64,000 nt of DNA from Pseudomonas sp. URIL14HWK12:I12 (lineage in GTDB: Bacteria > Pseudomonadota > Gammaproteobacteria > Pseudomonadales > Pseudomonadaceae), in NCBI RefSeq assembly GCF_003097135.1, contig NZ_QEQL01000005.1:372001-436000 (forward strand), read 5' to 3'. Positions 36,665-45,883 of the stretch are shown here, piece by piece; the first letter of the stretch is position 1; the number at the start of each line of letters is the position of its first letter. The notes under the pieces were generated by a model. That model searched no databases. It was given only the letters and a program-made list of their open reading frames with translations, and was not told the DNA's origin. A program made the translations under genes and the position numbers.

Positions 36665-37261
36665 TCAGTCATAACGAATGTGCACCACGGTATGCGCCGG
36701 TGCGTAGCGGCGGATCAGGCACTCCAGGGCGCTGCCGGGGTTGGTGCCGAAGCGCTCGCCCCAGTAGCTCACGCCGAAACGCCGGCCGATGCGCTGGCGC
36801 CCGCCGGTGTTAAATACCCACAGAAATTGCACCTGCCAGGTGCCGAAATGCGCCTTGCCGAACCGTGCCCGGCCAAAGCGTGGGGCGCGGTGCTGGGTGA
36901 CGCGGGCGTCGGGGTAGCCCTGGCCCTTGGCGATGTTCACGAAATACGCAGGCGTTTGCGCACCCACGGCGGTCAGCCGTTGCTGCACGGCCAGCTGGCG
37001 GTCGCCGAAGCTCGGTGAGGGGCCCAGGCATGCATCGGGCAGCTGCATCACCGCTTCCCAGTCCGGCACCAGTTCGGTGACGGTGCTGGGGGCCATTTCG
37101 GCGTTGAGGGCCACGATGCGGGCGTCGACCCGGGCGAGCTCCTCGGCCAGCCCGGCCAGCACCACGCCGAGCGCCGGCACGCGTTCCAGGTCCCAGGCCG
37201 GGCCCGGGGGCAGCAGGGCTTTGAGCTGCTGGCGATAGTCGGCGGGGGTTCTCACTGCCAT
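36665..37261 (-). CDS. YmfQ/DUF2313 tail protein (Mu gp48-like)
   Basis: 198 aa from an ATG overlapping the end of the baseplate J gene. MAVRTPADYRQQLKALLPPGPAW is the typical DUF2313 start, and the C-terminus ends CLIRRYAPAHTVVHIRYD, also typical. It is a baseplate/fibre-connection protein in Mu-like tails. Confidence 0.9.
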   Translation of the reverse strand: MAVRTPADYRQQLKALLPPGPAWDLERVPALGVVLAGLAEELARVDARIVALNAEMAPSTVTELVPDWEAVMQLPDACLGPSPSFGDRQLAVQQRLTAVGAQTPAYFVNIAKGQGYPDARVTQHRAPRFGRARFGKAHFGTWQVQFLWVFNTGGRQRIGRRFGVSYWGERFGTNPGSALECLIRRYAPAHTVVHIRYD

Positions 37262-38289
37262 GTGATCACCCCCAGCGTAAGCAACTCGTTGGCGTGGGCC
37301 GGCACATCGGCTACGGGGCTGGCCACCACGTTGTCGGTTTCGCCCCGGGCGCTGCTGACCGCTTCGCGGATGTGGCTGAGCAACAGCGCCTCGCCCAGGC
37401 CCGCCTCGCGGGCATGCAGGTCGGCAAGCTCCGCAGTGACCGCCGCGCGCACGGCCGGGGTGTCGGGCGTGAGCGTGATGCGGTAGTTCACCGGTTTGAG
37501 CACGGGGGCCAGGGCATAGACTTCGGCGGTCACCGGCGCCTTGCTTTCCAGATACGCCTGCACCGTGGCCACTTCGTTGGCGTCCGGCACGATGATGCTG
37601 TCGCCGTCCCGCACGAAGAACACACCCACGGTGCCTGGCCCCAGGTAGTTGCGCACCGTCCAGGCGCGGGTTACGCCGGCGCATTCCAGCGCCCAGGTCT
37701 CGTAGTCGTCAGCGTCGCCGCCGTGGGGGATCACTTGGTAACTGCGGATCACCCGGGTGCGCAGCGACGCCACGCTTTCCTGGTCGGTGCCGCCGGTGAG
37801 GCCGGGCGCAAGCACCGTGAACTGGTCATCCACGCCCACCGTCGGCTGCACCAGCGTCAGCACCTGGCCGGCGGCGGCATTGCCCAACGCCCCGCCGTCG
37901 ACCGCTTCGAGCGCGGCCGTGTTCAGGCCCTGCTGGGTGGTCACCGCCGCGGTCACGCGGTACTGGCGGCCATCGCTGGCCTGCAACACGCGCTCGGCAT
38001 CGAGCACCGCCCCGGCAGCGGCGGTGAAACTGGCCCGCCCGCTGGCGGCCTTGGCCGCGATGCGTGCGGTGGCCAGGCGCAACCGGGCCTGGCGCTCGAG
38101 GGTCGCCTCGTCGGCGGTGTCGGGCAGAATCTGCCGGGCCACCCAATCGATATAGCCATACAGCCCATAAGTGGCGCCGCTCAGGGCGCGCGCCAACACC
38201 TGGGCATCGGCGTGGCGCAGTGCGTCGCTGGCCAGGTCCGCCACGGTGCGGTTGATCAGCACCGGTAAGGTCGGGGTATCAAACGGCAT
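37252..38289 (-). CDS. Baseplate J-like protein (Mu gp47)
   Basis: 345 aa. MPFDTPTLPVLINRTVADL start, the GGTDQESVASLRTRVIRSYQ signature of baseplate J proteins and VTRAWTVRNYLGPGTVGVFF. It builds the wedge region of contractile tail baseplates. The start at 38289 overlaps the gp46-like gene by 11 bases. Confidence 0.94.
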   Translation of the reverse strand: MPFDTPTLPVLINRTVADLASDALRHADAQVLARALSGATYGLYGYIDWVARQILPDTADEATLERQARLRLATARIAAKAASGRASFTAAAGAVLDAERVLQASDGRQYRVTAAVTTQQGLNTAALEAVDGGALGNAAAGQVLTLVQPTVGVDDQFTVLAPGLTGGTDQESVASLRTRVIRSYQVIPHGGDADDYETWALECAGVTRAWTVRNYLGPGTVGVFFVRDGDSIIVPDANEVATVQAYLESKAPVTAEVYALAPVLKPVNYRITLTPDTPAVRAAVTAELADLHAREAGLGEALLLSHIREAVSSARGETDNVVASPVADVPAHANELLTLGVITWQ

Positions 38290-38680
38290 AAAGCACCTGC
38301 CAAGTCGAATGTGGGGAAATGTCCAGGCGCTGGCCATCCGGCAAGGTCAGCACAACGCCCAGGTTGAGGCGGTCATTGCCGGCGCGGTCGGCCAGCACCT
38401 GCATGCCCTGCGCATGGCCGTCATCCACCAGCCACTGCAAGGCTTCGCGGGCATAGGCCACGGCGGCGTCAAAGGTTTCTGCGGTGAGCTTGCGCCGGCG
38501 CAGCAGCCACAGCCGTGAGCCGACGCGGTCGCCGGCCACCTGAGCAAAGCTGTCGCCCCACCAGCCGTAGCGCTCGGCATCGTCCACCGGGTCGGAGGCA
38601 CTGGCCCGCCGCCAGGTGAACAAGCTGATCTCCACGGCGCGCCGCAGGCTGGCCGGGTCGTCTATCACCAGAAGCGTCAT
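38279..38680 (-). CDS. Phage GP46-family baseplate protein
   Basis: 133 aa. YGWWGDSFAQVAGDRVGSRLW is the GP46 signature. Mu gp46 is the baseplate wedge component related to T4 gp25. Overlaps genes on both sides, as in Mu. Confidence 0.93.
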   Translation of the reverse strand: MTLLVIDDPASLRRAVEISLFTWRRASASDPVDDAERYGWWGDSFAQVAGDRVGSRLWLLRRRKLTAETFDAAVAYAREALQWLVDDGHAQGMQVLADRAGNDRLNLGVVLTLPDGQRLDISPHSTWQVLYAV

Positions 38681-39195
38681 GCGCCACCTCCGGCGACCGG
38701 TGGGCCGCTTTGCTCACCGCCCTGCTGCACGCCGCTGTGCAAGTGCGCGATCTGGCTCACCCCGCCGGCCACTTGGTCACCCTGGCTGACGATGCTGCCG
38801 GTCTGGGTGAGGCGGGGGGTGTCGATGTGCACGCCGGCGCTGGCGCGAATGTTGAGGGTGGCGGTCTGGATATCGATGATGCGGCCACGCTTGAAGTGGA
38901 CCGCATCGCCCTCGTCGGTGTAGATCGCCACCTCCCCGGCCTGCAGGCCTTGAAGGCGATAACGGCGGTCGGCAACCACCACGACCACCCCGTGGGAGCG
39001 GTCGCCGCCCATGAAGGCGGCCAGGCCCTCGGCGCCGGGCTGGGGGCAGCTGGTGAAGCCATAGGGCTCAAGGTGCTCCATGCCGTCTTTCACCTCACCG
39101 GCGGTGAGGCGCATCTGCAGCGTTTGCAGCTTGCCGGTGGGCTTGGCCAGGGCCACAACGCCACGGGCGAACAGGTTCATCAATCGGTTCATCAA
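38677..39195 (-). CDS. Baseplate assembly protein V-like (Mu gp45 spike)
   Basis: 172 aa. An OB-fold-like N-terminal half (QMRLTAGEVKDGMEHLEPYGFTSCPQ split by loops) and GGDRSHGVVVVVADRRYRL match Mu gp45/gpV central spike proteins. The C-terminus carries HLHSGV, like the HxH apex iron-binding motif of phage spikes. It pierces the outer membrane of the target. Confidence 0.92.
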   Translation of the reverse strand: MMNRLMNLFARGVVALAKPTGKLQTLQMRLTAGEVKDGMEHLEPYGFTSCPQPGAEGLAAFMGGDRSHGVVVVVADRRYRLQGLQAGEVAIYTDEGDAVHFKRGRIIDIQTATLNIRASAGVHIDTPRLTQTGSIVSQGDQVAGGVSQIAHLHSGVQQGGEQSGPPVAGGGA

Positions 39196-40292
39196 GAGGC
39201 TCCGTCGGTGGGCAACAAATGGCCGAACGCATCCTTGCCCGGCGCCTTGGGCGCAGGCTTGGGAGCATCGGGCTCGTGGAGATAGGCTTGCGGCGGGCCG
39301 ACCCGCAGCGTGCAGGTGGTGCCGCTCTCAGTGAGGTGGTAGGTGACCTCGGCGATGATCATGTCGCGGTCGAACCCCAGCAGCGGGTCGAGCACTCGCA
39401 CCTGTGTGTTGGGCAGCCATAACGCACCGTTGGCCTGGCGCCAGCCCTGCACCTGGTAGGTGGTTTCCAGGGCCTTGCCCAAGGCGGTGCTGCGCTCCCA
39501 GCTGGCGCGGCCGGCGGCCATCGTGTCGCTGAGCTGGCCGCTCACTTGCGTGACCTTGACCCGCCTGCGCGTGACCCGAGGGTCGCTGGCGCTGGCATTG
39601 ACTTCATTGCTGGCCACGCCGAACGCCTGATCGGTGCCCGCCCGCTGGCCGATCACCCGGTATTCGGAAAACACCTTGGCAAAATCCATCGCCGCCTGTG
39701 CGCCGAGCACATTGCGGCCCACCTCCAGGCTGTCGCTGGCGCGCCCGCCGCTGCCTGCCTTGGCCAACACCAGCTGGCCTTCGGCGTTGTCGGTGCTGAA
39801 CACCTGGTAAAGCGTCAGCAGCCGGTCGATGGAGTGGAAAGCCGTTTCGCCGGGCTCAATGGTGTGGTCGGCCAGGCTCGCGGTGGCCTCGACCTCGCTT
39901 TTGACCGCCACCCCATACTCACCGGCGATGGCCGCCACGATGGCCTGCGCACTCTGCCCCTTCCATTGGCCGGGCCGGTTGATGGCGGCGCAGTCGCACA
40001 GGTCGCCGGTGAGCGACCGGCCACTGATGGTGGCGGTGATGGTGTCGTGGTTGTATTGGATGGGCGCGGCATCCACCCAACCGGTGATCACCAGCTCGCC
40101 ACCAATGCGCAGCTCGCAACGGGCACCGGGCTGCACCGGCCTTGCCAACTGCTGCCCGGGCCATTTCCAGGCGATGCCGATGGTGAACTTGCGCGCCTGG
40201 CACTCCAGGCTTGCGGTGATTTCGACCGAGGTCCAGCCGGCATAATCCAGGCCGTCGACGGTCAAGGTCACGGCCGTCGACGGGTCGGACAT
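39192..40292 (-). CDS. Tail protein/baseplate hub (Mu gp44-like, GpD fold)
   Basis: 366 aa. SVEITASLECQARKFTIG and the phrase LTGDLCDCAAI fit Mu gp44, the hub protein related to T4 gp27 and P2 gpD. It joins the tail tube to the spike encoded next. Overlaps the spike gene by 4 bases. Confidence 0.9.
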   Translation of the reverse strand: MSDPSTAVTLTVDGLDYAGWTSVEITASLECQARKFTIGIAWKWPGQQLARPVQPGARCELRIGGELVITGWVDAAPIQYNHDTITATISGRSLTGDLCDCAAINRPGQWKGQSAQAIVAAIAGEYGVAVKSEVEATASLADHTIEPGETAFHSIDRLLTLYQVFSTDNAEGQLVLAKAGSGGRASDSLEVGRNVLGAQAAMDFAKVFSEYRVIGQRAGTDQAFGVASNEVNASASDPRVTRRRVKVTQVSGQLSDTMAAGRASWERSTALGKALETTYQVQGWRQANGALWLPNTQVRVLDPLLGFDRDMIIAEVTYHLTESGTTCTLRVGPPQAYLHEPDAPKPAPKAPGKDAFGHLLPTDGAS

Positions 40293-40298
40293 CTTGAG

Positions 40299-41537
40299 TT
40301 ACTCCAGTGCGAGTTGCAGGGGCACCGCCGGCACGAAGCCGGGGTGAATGATCGGGTTGCGCTGCACGATTTCCCCCTCGCGGGTGGCATCGCCGAAGCG
40401 CCGGTAGGCCAGCACCAGTGCTGGCAAGGTTTCAGGCGGTGTGAGGGTCACCAGTTGCACACCCGAGGCAGCCACGGCAGTGAGGTGGCGAACCATCTGC
40501 TGGCGCGCCGCGTTGATCTGCGGGTAGTCGCTGGCGCCTGCCTTCAGTGCGGCTTGCCAGAACACCGCGTCCAGCGCGTCACGGGCCGCGATCACGTCAT
40601 CGGCCACCGGCACCTCGGCCCGGGCAACCGGCTGGGCCACCTGCTGCTCAAGTGAGGGTGCGCTAGCGAAAGCGGCCGGGGTGGCCAGCACCGGCATTTG
40701 CGCGGCAGTGGCCACCGCCCGCGCCAGCAGCGCGGCCTGTAGCAGGTTGGCCACCGCCTGGGCGGCGGCTGCGGTGTCGGCGCCGCTGGCAGTGCTCACC
40801 CCATCGATGCCGGCGGCGTCTTCGGCTTGGCTGGCCAGCGCCGCCACCGCCCCGCTGTAGCGCTCGAAGCGGGGCTGGCTGGCCTCGCTCAGCATGCCGT
40901 CGAGCAGGCTGGCCAGCGCCTCGGGGGCATTGATCACCATCTGCGCAATGGCGCGCAGCGAGCCGAAGATCTCGCCCACCGGCGCGAATTGCTGGTTGAG
41001 GGTAACGAACACACCGGCCAGGGCGTTTTCCAGGCCCAGCAGGCTGACCCTTGCGCTGTCCAGCGCCGCCATCGCGGCGGTGTAACGGGCCAGCGCCCCG
41101 CTCCAGAAGCTGGTGGCCGCCACGCGGGTGAGCCGGGCGGTGTTCACGACGGCGCTGGGGTCAAGCCGAGGCGTGGCCGGGTAGAACTCCAGCTCGAAGC
41201 TGACCATGCCCCCTTCGGCGCGGCTGTGCTTCATGCTGCCCACGCCGACCGTCACCGCCATCTGGCCCAGCCACGGGTGCACCAGGGTGCCCTCGCCTTC
41301 GGCCTCCAGCGCATCGAGCAACGCGTCGCGCTGGGTGAAGCAATCCGCGCCGATGACGTAGGCAGTGACTTTATGCACCCGCGCGACCTTGCCCATGGGC
41401 TCGGCGAAGGCGTCGTCACGCTTGGGGTATTGATGCAGCTGCACCTTGCGCCCCACGGGCACGGAGGTGTTTTCGATCAGAAACGGCACCGCGCGAAAAG
41501 ACGCCGGCAACAGCCGTTCACGCCAGGTATCGGCCAT
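40299..41537 (-). CDS. DNA circularisation N-terminal domain protein (Mu gp43-like)
   Basis: 412 aa. The first 90 residues (MADTWRERLLPASFRAVPFL ... HQYPKRD) match the DNA_circ_N domain of Mu gp43, which, despite the name, is a tail/baseplate protein in Mu-like phages. The rest is Ala-rich and helical. The ATG overlaps the tape measure stop by one base. Confidence 0.9.
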   Translation of the reverse strand: MADTWRERLLPASFRAVPFLIENTSVPVGRKVQLHQYPKRDDAFAEPMGKVARVHKVTAYVIGADCFTQRDALLDALEAEGEGTLVHPWLGQMAVTVGVGSMKHSRAEGGMVSFELEFYPATPRLDPSAVVNTARLTRVAATSFWSGALARYTAAMAALDSARVSLLGLENALAGVFVTLNQQFAPVGEIFGSLRAIAQMVINAPEALASLLDGMLSEASQPRFERYSGAVAALASQAEDAAGIDGVSTASGADTAAAAQAVANLLQAALLARAVATAAQMPVLATPAAFASAPSLEQQVAQPVARAEVPVADDVIAARDALDAVFWQAALKAGASDYPQINAARQQMVRHLTAVAASGVQLVTLTPPETLPALVLAYRRFGDATREGEIVQRNPIIHPGFVPAVPLQLALE

Positions 41538-43378
41538 TATTGTTGCCCTCCAGACAAGGTGCGACGGCCCACATCGGTGGTCACCTGCAAGCCGGGCTGG
41601 TCAGTGATGGCCGCCATCGGGCGGACGCCTTGGGTGTTGCCTTCCAGGCGGATCACCAGCTCGCCGTTGAGCCGGGCGTTGCCGCCGCCCACGGTCAGCA
41701 GGTCCGCTGTTGGCGGAATGAGAAAACGCTGGTTCATCTGCGCCTGGCGCCCAGCGGCCAACTGCGGCGCGCCCGCCATCACGAACGCGCCATCGCCGGC
41801 CCCCACCCCCACGCGCGGCCCCTGCGGCAACGGGGCGGGTTCATCCGAGCCGATCCCTAAAAGCCTGAGCAGCGGGCGTACCTTTTCCACCAGGCCTCTG
41901 AAGTAACCCAGAATCGGCTCCCAGTGGTTGACGATCATGCCCAAGGGGCTGAAGTCGAACATCAGCTTGATAAACCCCCAGGCAATGTTGGCGCCTTGTT
42001 TGATCCCGGCCCACACCCACTGAAAGAACGCCACGATCGAATCCCAGTTCGCCACGATCAAAGCGGCGGCCGCCGCAATGCCCAACGCCGCGAGCATCAC
42101 CGGGTTCAGGCCGAGCACCACACCTAGCAGCCGGGCCGCCCCGGCGGCGCCCGAGAGCGCAGCCTGGAAGGTGTGAAAAACCACCGCACCCGCCGCCACA
42201 CCTTGCACCAGCGCCGGGTGGCTGCCGATGAAGTCGGCCACGCCGCTGATCAAAGGCACCAGCGCGGCCACTACGGTGGTCACCGCTGGCAGCAAAGCCT
42301 CACCGAACTGCACGCTCACAGCGCCGAGGGCGTTGCGCATCATCATCAATTGGCTATCGGCGGTGCCTGCGCGGGCGAGAAAATCCTGCTGCATCGCCCC
42401 GGCGTATTGCGAGGCATTGCCGGTGCGCGCCAGGTTGCTTTCAAGCAGGCCCAGGTTGGTCAGCAGTGGCGTGACTGCCGCTGCCGAATCGGCGCCGAAC
42501 AGCTTCGCCAGCAATGCCGGTTGCTGATCGGGGCTTTCGGCGGCCACCCGCTTGAGCACCTCCATCATGGTCCCCTGGGCATCCTGCTGCATGCCGGCGG
42601 CCACCTCTTTCGAATCCAGCCGCAACGCCTTGAGCGCCTCGGCCTGGGCATCGGTTGCAGCGCTGCCTTGGGTCAGCGCCTGCATGAACTGCTGGATACC
42701 GGCACCGGCCTGCTCCTGCCCGGCACCCAGCCCCACCAGGGTCGCGCCCAGGGCAGCGACCTGCCCTGCCACTTGGCCGGCCGCCCCTCCCAACGGCCCG
42801 ACGCGGTTGACGATTTCAAGGATCTGCTGGCCGCTGGCACGGCCATGGTGGCCCAGGTCGCTGACCTGGTCAGCCAGCGCCAGCGCCTGGGCTTGGGTCA
42901 TCTTGAACGCGGAGCGCCAGGTCGCCATCATCGCGCCGCTTTGCGCAGCGCTCTGGTCGAACGCCACCCCCATCTTCGCCGCGTCTTCGGCAAAGCCCAG
43001 CAGCTCGGTGCGAGCGATGCCCGACTGGGCACCGGCCGCTACGAGCTGAGTGAGCTCGTTGGCCGCCGTGGGCAAGCGGGCCGACAGCCTGAGAATGTCG
43101 TCGCCCATGGCCTTGAACTGCTCGGGCGTGTCGAAGTGCACCGCCTTGTGCACCGCGACCATGGATGTTTCGAACGCGCTCGCGGCCTGAACCGCGCTCA
43201 CGAACGGCTTGGCCAACTCGCCGCCGCTCAGCGCGGCCTTCAAGCCCAGGCCGCCGAGGCCTGTGGCGTCGAGGTTTTTACGAAAGGCGGCGACCTTGGC
43301 GCTCAGCGCCCCCAGCAGGGGCGAGAGCTGGTCGACACCGGTGATCAGTGTTTTCAGCGTTAACGTATCGGCCATCAC
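41537..43378 (-). CDS. Tail tape measure protein
   Basis: 613 aa. TP901-type tape measure core (FETSMVAVHKAVHF, ARTELLGFAEDAAKMGVAFD) and two hydrophobic stretches (about 365-450). The helical length sets tail length, so this would give a short to medium tail. Upstream it overlaps the frameshift product of the tail chaperone genes. Confidence 0.92.
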   Translation of the reverse strand: MMADTLTLKTLITGVDQLSPLLGALSAKVAAFRKNLDATGLGGLGLKAALSGGELAKPFVSAVQAASAFETSMVAVHKAVHFDTPEQFKAMGDDILRLSARLPTAANELTQLVAAGAQSGIARTELLGFAEDAAKMGVAFDQSAAQSGAMMATWRSAFKMTQAQALALADQVSDLGHHGRASGQQILEIVNRVGPLGGAAGQVAGQVAALGATLVGLGAGQEQAGAGIQQFMQALTQGSAATDAQAEALKALRLDSKEVAAGMQQDAQGTMMEVLKRVAAESPDQQPALLAKLFGADSAAAVTPLLTNLGLLESNLARTGNASQYAGAMQQDFLARAGTADSQLMMMRNALGAVSVQFGEALLPAVTTVVAALVPLISGVADFIGSHPALVQGVAAGAVVFHTFQAALSGAAGAARLLGVVLGLNPVMLAALGIAAAAALIVANWDSIVAFFQWVWAGIKQGANIAWGFIKLMFDFSPLGMIVNHWEPILGYFRGLVEKVRPLLRLLGIGSDEPAPLPQGPRVGVGAGDGAFVMAGAPQLAAGRQAQMNQRFLIPPTADLLTVGGGNARLNGELVIRLEGNTQGVRPMAAITDQPGLQVTTDVGRRTLSGGQQ

Positions 43379-43814
43379 CCTGCCCCTGCCTGCTGCGTTA
43401 GGTGGATGCGCTGGGCATGTGCCAGCGCTTCGAGGAGTGCATCGAGCGGCCTGGCCAACATCTGGTCGGGGTCAACCTTCCAGAAGTAGGCCAGGTCATA
43501 AGCCAGCGTGATCAGGCCGCCGAGGTTTTCGACGCCGGCACCATGAAAAAACCCGCTACCTGCCACGCCAGCGTGTTGAGGTCGGCCAGGTCCAACTGGT
43601 CGACCGACGAGGGCGGGATCTGGGCACAGGCCGAGATGTATTTGGCGGCCACGTCCAGGTCCAGGCTCACGGCCTGGTCGGCGTCGATCTTGTACGGCAG
43701 CGCCTTGATCGCCCGCGCTTCCTTGGCGGTGGGCCGGCGCAGGGTAAGCTCGGTGAGGGTTTCACCGTGGGCCTGGATCGGTGTGTTCAGTGCGATGGCG
43801 TCGGTCACGACCAC
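43375..43814 (-). CDS. Tail assembly chaperone, -1 frameshift fusion product
   Basis: The same start as the short chaperone. A -1 shift at 43548-43554 joins it to the frame FFHGAGVENLGGLITLAYDLAYF... ending RIHLTQQAGAG at 43375. The joined part (DLAYFWKVDPDQM, typical of the T segment) has coding character but no good start of its own. This is the lambda G/GT arrangement, and the extension is thought to bring tube subunits to the tape measure. The two products would be made in a fixed ratio. Estimated about 145 aa. Confidence 0.8.
43512..43814 (-). CDS. Tail assembly chaperone (Mu gp41-like), short product
   Basis: 100 aa. TLTELTLRRPTAKEARAIKAL is typical of Mu gp41/GpE-like tail assembly proteins. 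It precedes the tape measure gene. The frame continues to TGA at 43512 after GGT TTT TTC, where a -1 slip gives the longer product listed next. Confidence 0.9.
   Translation of the reverse strand: MVVTDAIALNTPIQAHGETLTELTLRRPTAKEARAIKALPYKIDADQAVSLDLDVAAKYISACAQIPPSSVDQLDLADLNTLAWQVAGFFMVPASKTSAA
43548..43554 (-). promoter_or_regulatory. Slippery heptamer for programmed -1 frameshifting
   Basis: On the minus strand G GGT TTT in the chaperone reading frame (GCG GGT TTT TTC) fits X XXY YYZ. A slip gives GGG TTT and continues in the downstream frame. The longer T6 run here also helps. No tool was used to test for a stimulatory stem. Confidence 0.8.
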
Positions 43815-44152
43815 ACCCCCTTGATGCCGTCGAACTGCAGCTCGAGGGTGCCGTCTTCACCTTTGCTGGTGGGTTGCGACACCAGGTACGCGCCCGACAG
43901 GGTGTACACCTTGCCGTTCTGAAGCTCTGCGGTGAGGGTCATGTTGATGCCCTCGGTCAGCGCCTTGAGCGGGAAATTCGGCGTATGCACCGCCGTGAGT
44001 TTGACGAAGGGCGCCTTGTCTTCCTCCTTGAAGTAACCGGGCACAACGGTCTCCCGGGTCTTGTCCATCAGCGGCGCTTCCACGCCCCCTTTGAGAATCA
44101 ACTGCGTGCCGTCGATTTTGACGTAGCAGGTACCAGCAACTTTCTGCCCCAT
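43805..44152 (-). CDS. Tail tube protein
   Basis: 115 aa. MGQKVAGTCYVKIDGTQLIL and EAPLMDKTRETVVPGYFKE match the Mu tail tube (Tail_tube, gpM) family. It forms the inner tube that is driven through the target envelope when the sheath contracts. The ATG at 44152 was chosen over one six codons upstream because family members start MGQK or MAQK. Confidence 0.93.
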   Translation of the reverse strand: MGQKVAGTCYVKIDGTQLILKGGVEAPLMDKTRETVVPGYFKEEDKAPFVKLTAVHTPNFPLKALTEGINMTLTAELQNGKVYTLSGAYLVSQPTSKGEDGTLELQFDGIKGVWS

Positions 44153-44170
44153 GGTTGGGCCTCCAGACAT

Positions 44171-44194
44171 GAAAAAGCCCGCTCAAGGCGGGCT
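44171..44194 (-). terminator. Terminator between sheath and tube genes
   Basis: On the minus strand AGCCCGC (44194-44188) pairs with GCGGGCT (44182-44176) around 5 bases, followed by TTTTT. It sits 20 bases after the sheath stop, inside the structural operon. Confidence 0.8.
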
Positions 44195-44213
44195 GGGGTT
44201 GAACGGGTTAGGG

Positions 44214-45713
44214 TCAGGCCGCGTCGGCGCTGTATTGCAGGCGGAACTGGTTGAGCAGTGCGAACACGCGCAAGCCGTTCACGTAATCGGGCGGGTACAG
44301 CACGTTCACTCGGCCGGGGTTGTTGCCGTCACGCTCTACCACCAGGTAACGGGCGAAGGCGTCGGCGTTTTCGACATGGCCGTCACGCTCCAGGCTTGCG
44401 TACTCGCTGATCAGCTCGCCGCGAATCACGTTCGGGGTAACGATCGGCTGGCCATCGCCGAACTGCGTGCCATCGTTTGCCAGCTTGTGGCGCCCGTATT
44501 TGCTGGTGATGATGCCCTTGAGCCGGCGCACGATGTACGCGCTCTGGTGCAGGGTTTCGCTGTCCAGGTACGAGTCGTCGGGCTGGCCGCCGCTGTTTTT
44601 CTGGTAGGTGGTGATGGCGCGCTGGATGCGCACGTAGCCGCCTTCGTAGTTGAGCGTGGCGATGCCGTATTGCAGCAGCGACATCTGCTCGGTAAGCGTG
44701 AAACGGCTGCCCTCCGGCGCCGGGTCGATGCCCACCAGCGCGCCGGTCTGGGTCGGCCGGCTGGCGTCGGCGGAGATGAACACCGCTTGCCGCGCGGCCG
44801 CCGCTGCCGCCACGCGCCAGAACGGCTGCGGCACACCGGCAGGGAAACCGAACAGCGTCGCGTGCTGGTCGTTGCGCGCCGAGCCGGCCGCCACCAAGGT
44901 GCCGAGCGTGCCGCGCAGCGCGCCGAACACATGGCCGTAAAGCTGCTTGCCCCACGACCAGCGCCCGCTGAGGTCGCTCATTGCGACTTTCCAGGCATCC
45001 AGGGTGGTGGTGTCGGCCCACGGCACGCAGATGAACTCGAACGGCGCATCGCCCAGGGCCGCCAGCGCGGCGGTGGCGTCTGGCGTGCCGGCGCCCCCGG
45101 CCATCGCAGTGATCGCCACGGTCAGCCCGGCTGGGGTGGCTTCACCGTTGCTGCGGCCCAGGCGGTTGAGGATCAGGGTGATGTCATTGCCTGAATCGCC
45201 CGTCCATTTGGCGGTCAGGGTGACCACCCCGGCCGCCGCCGCTGCGGTGACCGGCAGGTCGACACTGGCGTTCACCTTGGCGGCCAGCGCCGCCGCGGCT
45301 GCCGCTGCCGCGCTACCCGACGGGATAGCCGCCTGCACGCGCACGCCGCCCACATAAAGGTTGGCCAGGCCCGCTTCGGTCGCGGTGCCGGTGAAGGTCA
45401 CCTTGCCCGCCGCTACGGCGCCGGTGCTGTTTTTCAGCGGCAGGCACCACACCTCGCCAACCGGGTCGTTCTGCCGCCAGGTTTCGTACATGGCCGCCAG
45501 CATCGAGCCGGGGCCGCCGATCGCCTTGGCCTGAGCAAGGCTGGAGACCAGCACCAGGCCGCCGATTTCAGCCGCCGCCGCGGCATCGTTGACTTGGCCG
45601 ACGATCAGCCGGCGCAGGGTGCTGCTGGCGCTGTTGGCCATGGAGTTGTCCATCTCGGCATAAAACAGCGGCACCCGCACGTCTTGCGGGATTTGTTGGA
45701 AGCCTACGCTCAT
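44214..45713 (-). CDS. Contractile tail sheath protein
   Basis: 499 aa. MSVGFQQIPQDVRVPLFYAEMD is the typical Mu gpL-like sheath start, and ERDGNNPGRVNVLYPPDYVN near the C-terminus is highly conserved. An insertion domain (about 100-230, Ala-rich) is family-typical. It contracts to drive the tube. It overlaps the DUF2635 gene by 4 bases (ATGA). Confidence 0.95.
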   Translation of the reverse strand: MSVGFQQIPQDVRVPLFYAEMDNSMANSASSTLRRLIVGQVNDAAAAAEIGGLVLVSSLAQAKAIGGPGSMLAAMYETWRQNDPVGEVWCLPLKNSTGAVAAGKVTFTGTATEAGLANLYVGGVRVQAAIPSGSAAAAAAAALAAKVNASVDLPVTAAAAAGVVTLTAKWTGDSGNDITLILNRLGRSNGEATPAGLTVAITAMAGGAGTPDATAALAALGDAPFEFICVPWADTTTLDAWKVAMSDLSGRWSWGKQLYGHVFGALRGTLGTLVAAGSARNDQHATLFGFPAGVPQPFWRVAAAAAARQAVFISADASRPTQTGALVGIDPAPEGSRFTLTEQMSLLQYGIATLNYEGGYVRIQRAITTYQKNSGGQPDDSYLDSETLHQSAYIVRRLKGIITSKYGRHKLANDGTQFGDGQPIVTPNVIRGELISEYASLERDGHVENADAFARYLVVERDGNNPGRVNVLYPPDYVNGLRVFALLNQFRLQYSADAA

Positions 45714-45883
45714 GGGTTTGCAGCCTCTTTAGGGGTGGAAGTGGGGGTTACATCGCCATCGGCCAGGCGGCGGCGCCAGTAGGCGTCGTCGGGCACGTCG
45801 CGGCCCTGGGCCGGCAGCAGCAGCCCGGTTTCCGGGTCTGGCACTGCGCGGCCCTTGGCCGGTTTCACAGTCATGCGGTTCAT
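45710..45883 (-). CDS. DUF2635 protein (Mu gp38-like)
   Basis: 57 aa, starting MNRMTVKPAKGRAVPDPETG and containing DDAYWRRRLADGDV, the DUF2635 pattern. Short but placed precisely between the tail terminator and sheath genes, with overlaps at both ends. It is a minor tail component of unknown role. Confidence 0.88.
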   Translation of the reverse strand: MNRMTVKPAKGRAVPDPETGLLLPAQGRDVPDDAYWRRRLADGDVTPTSTPKEAANP

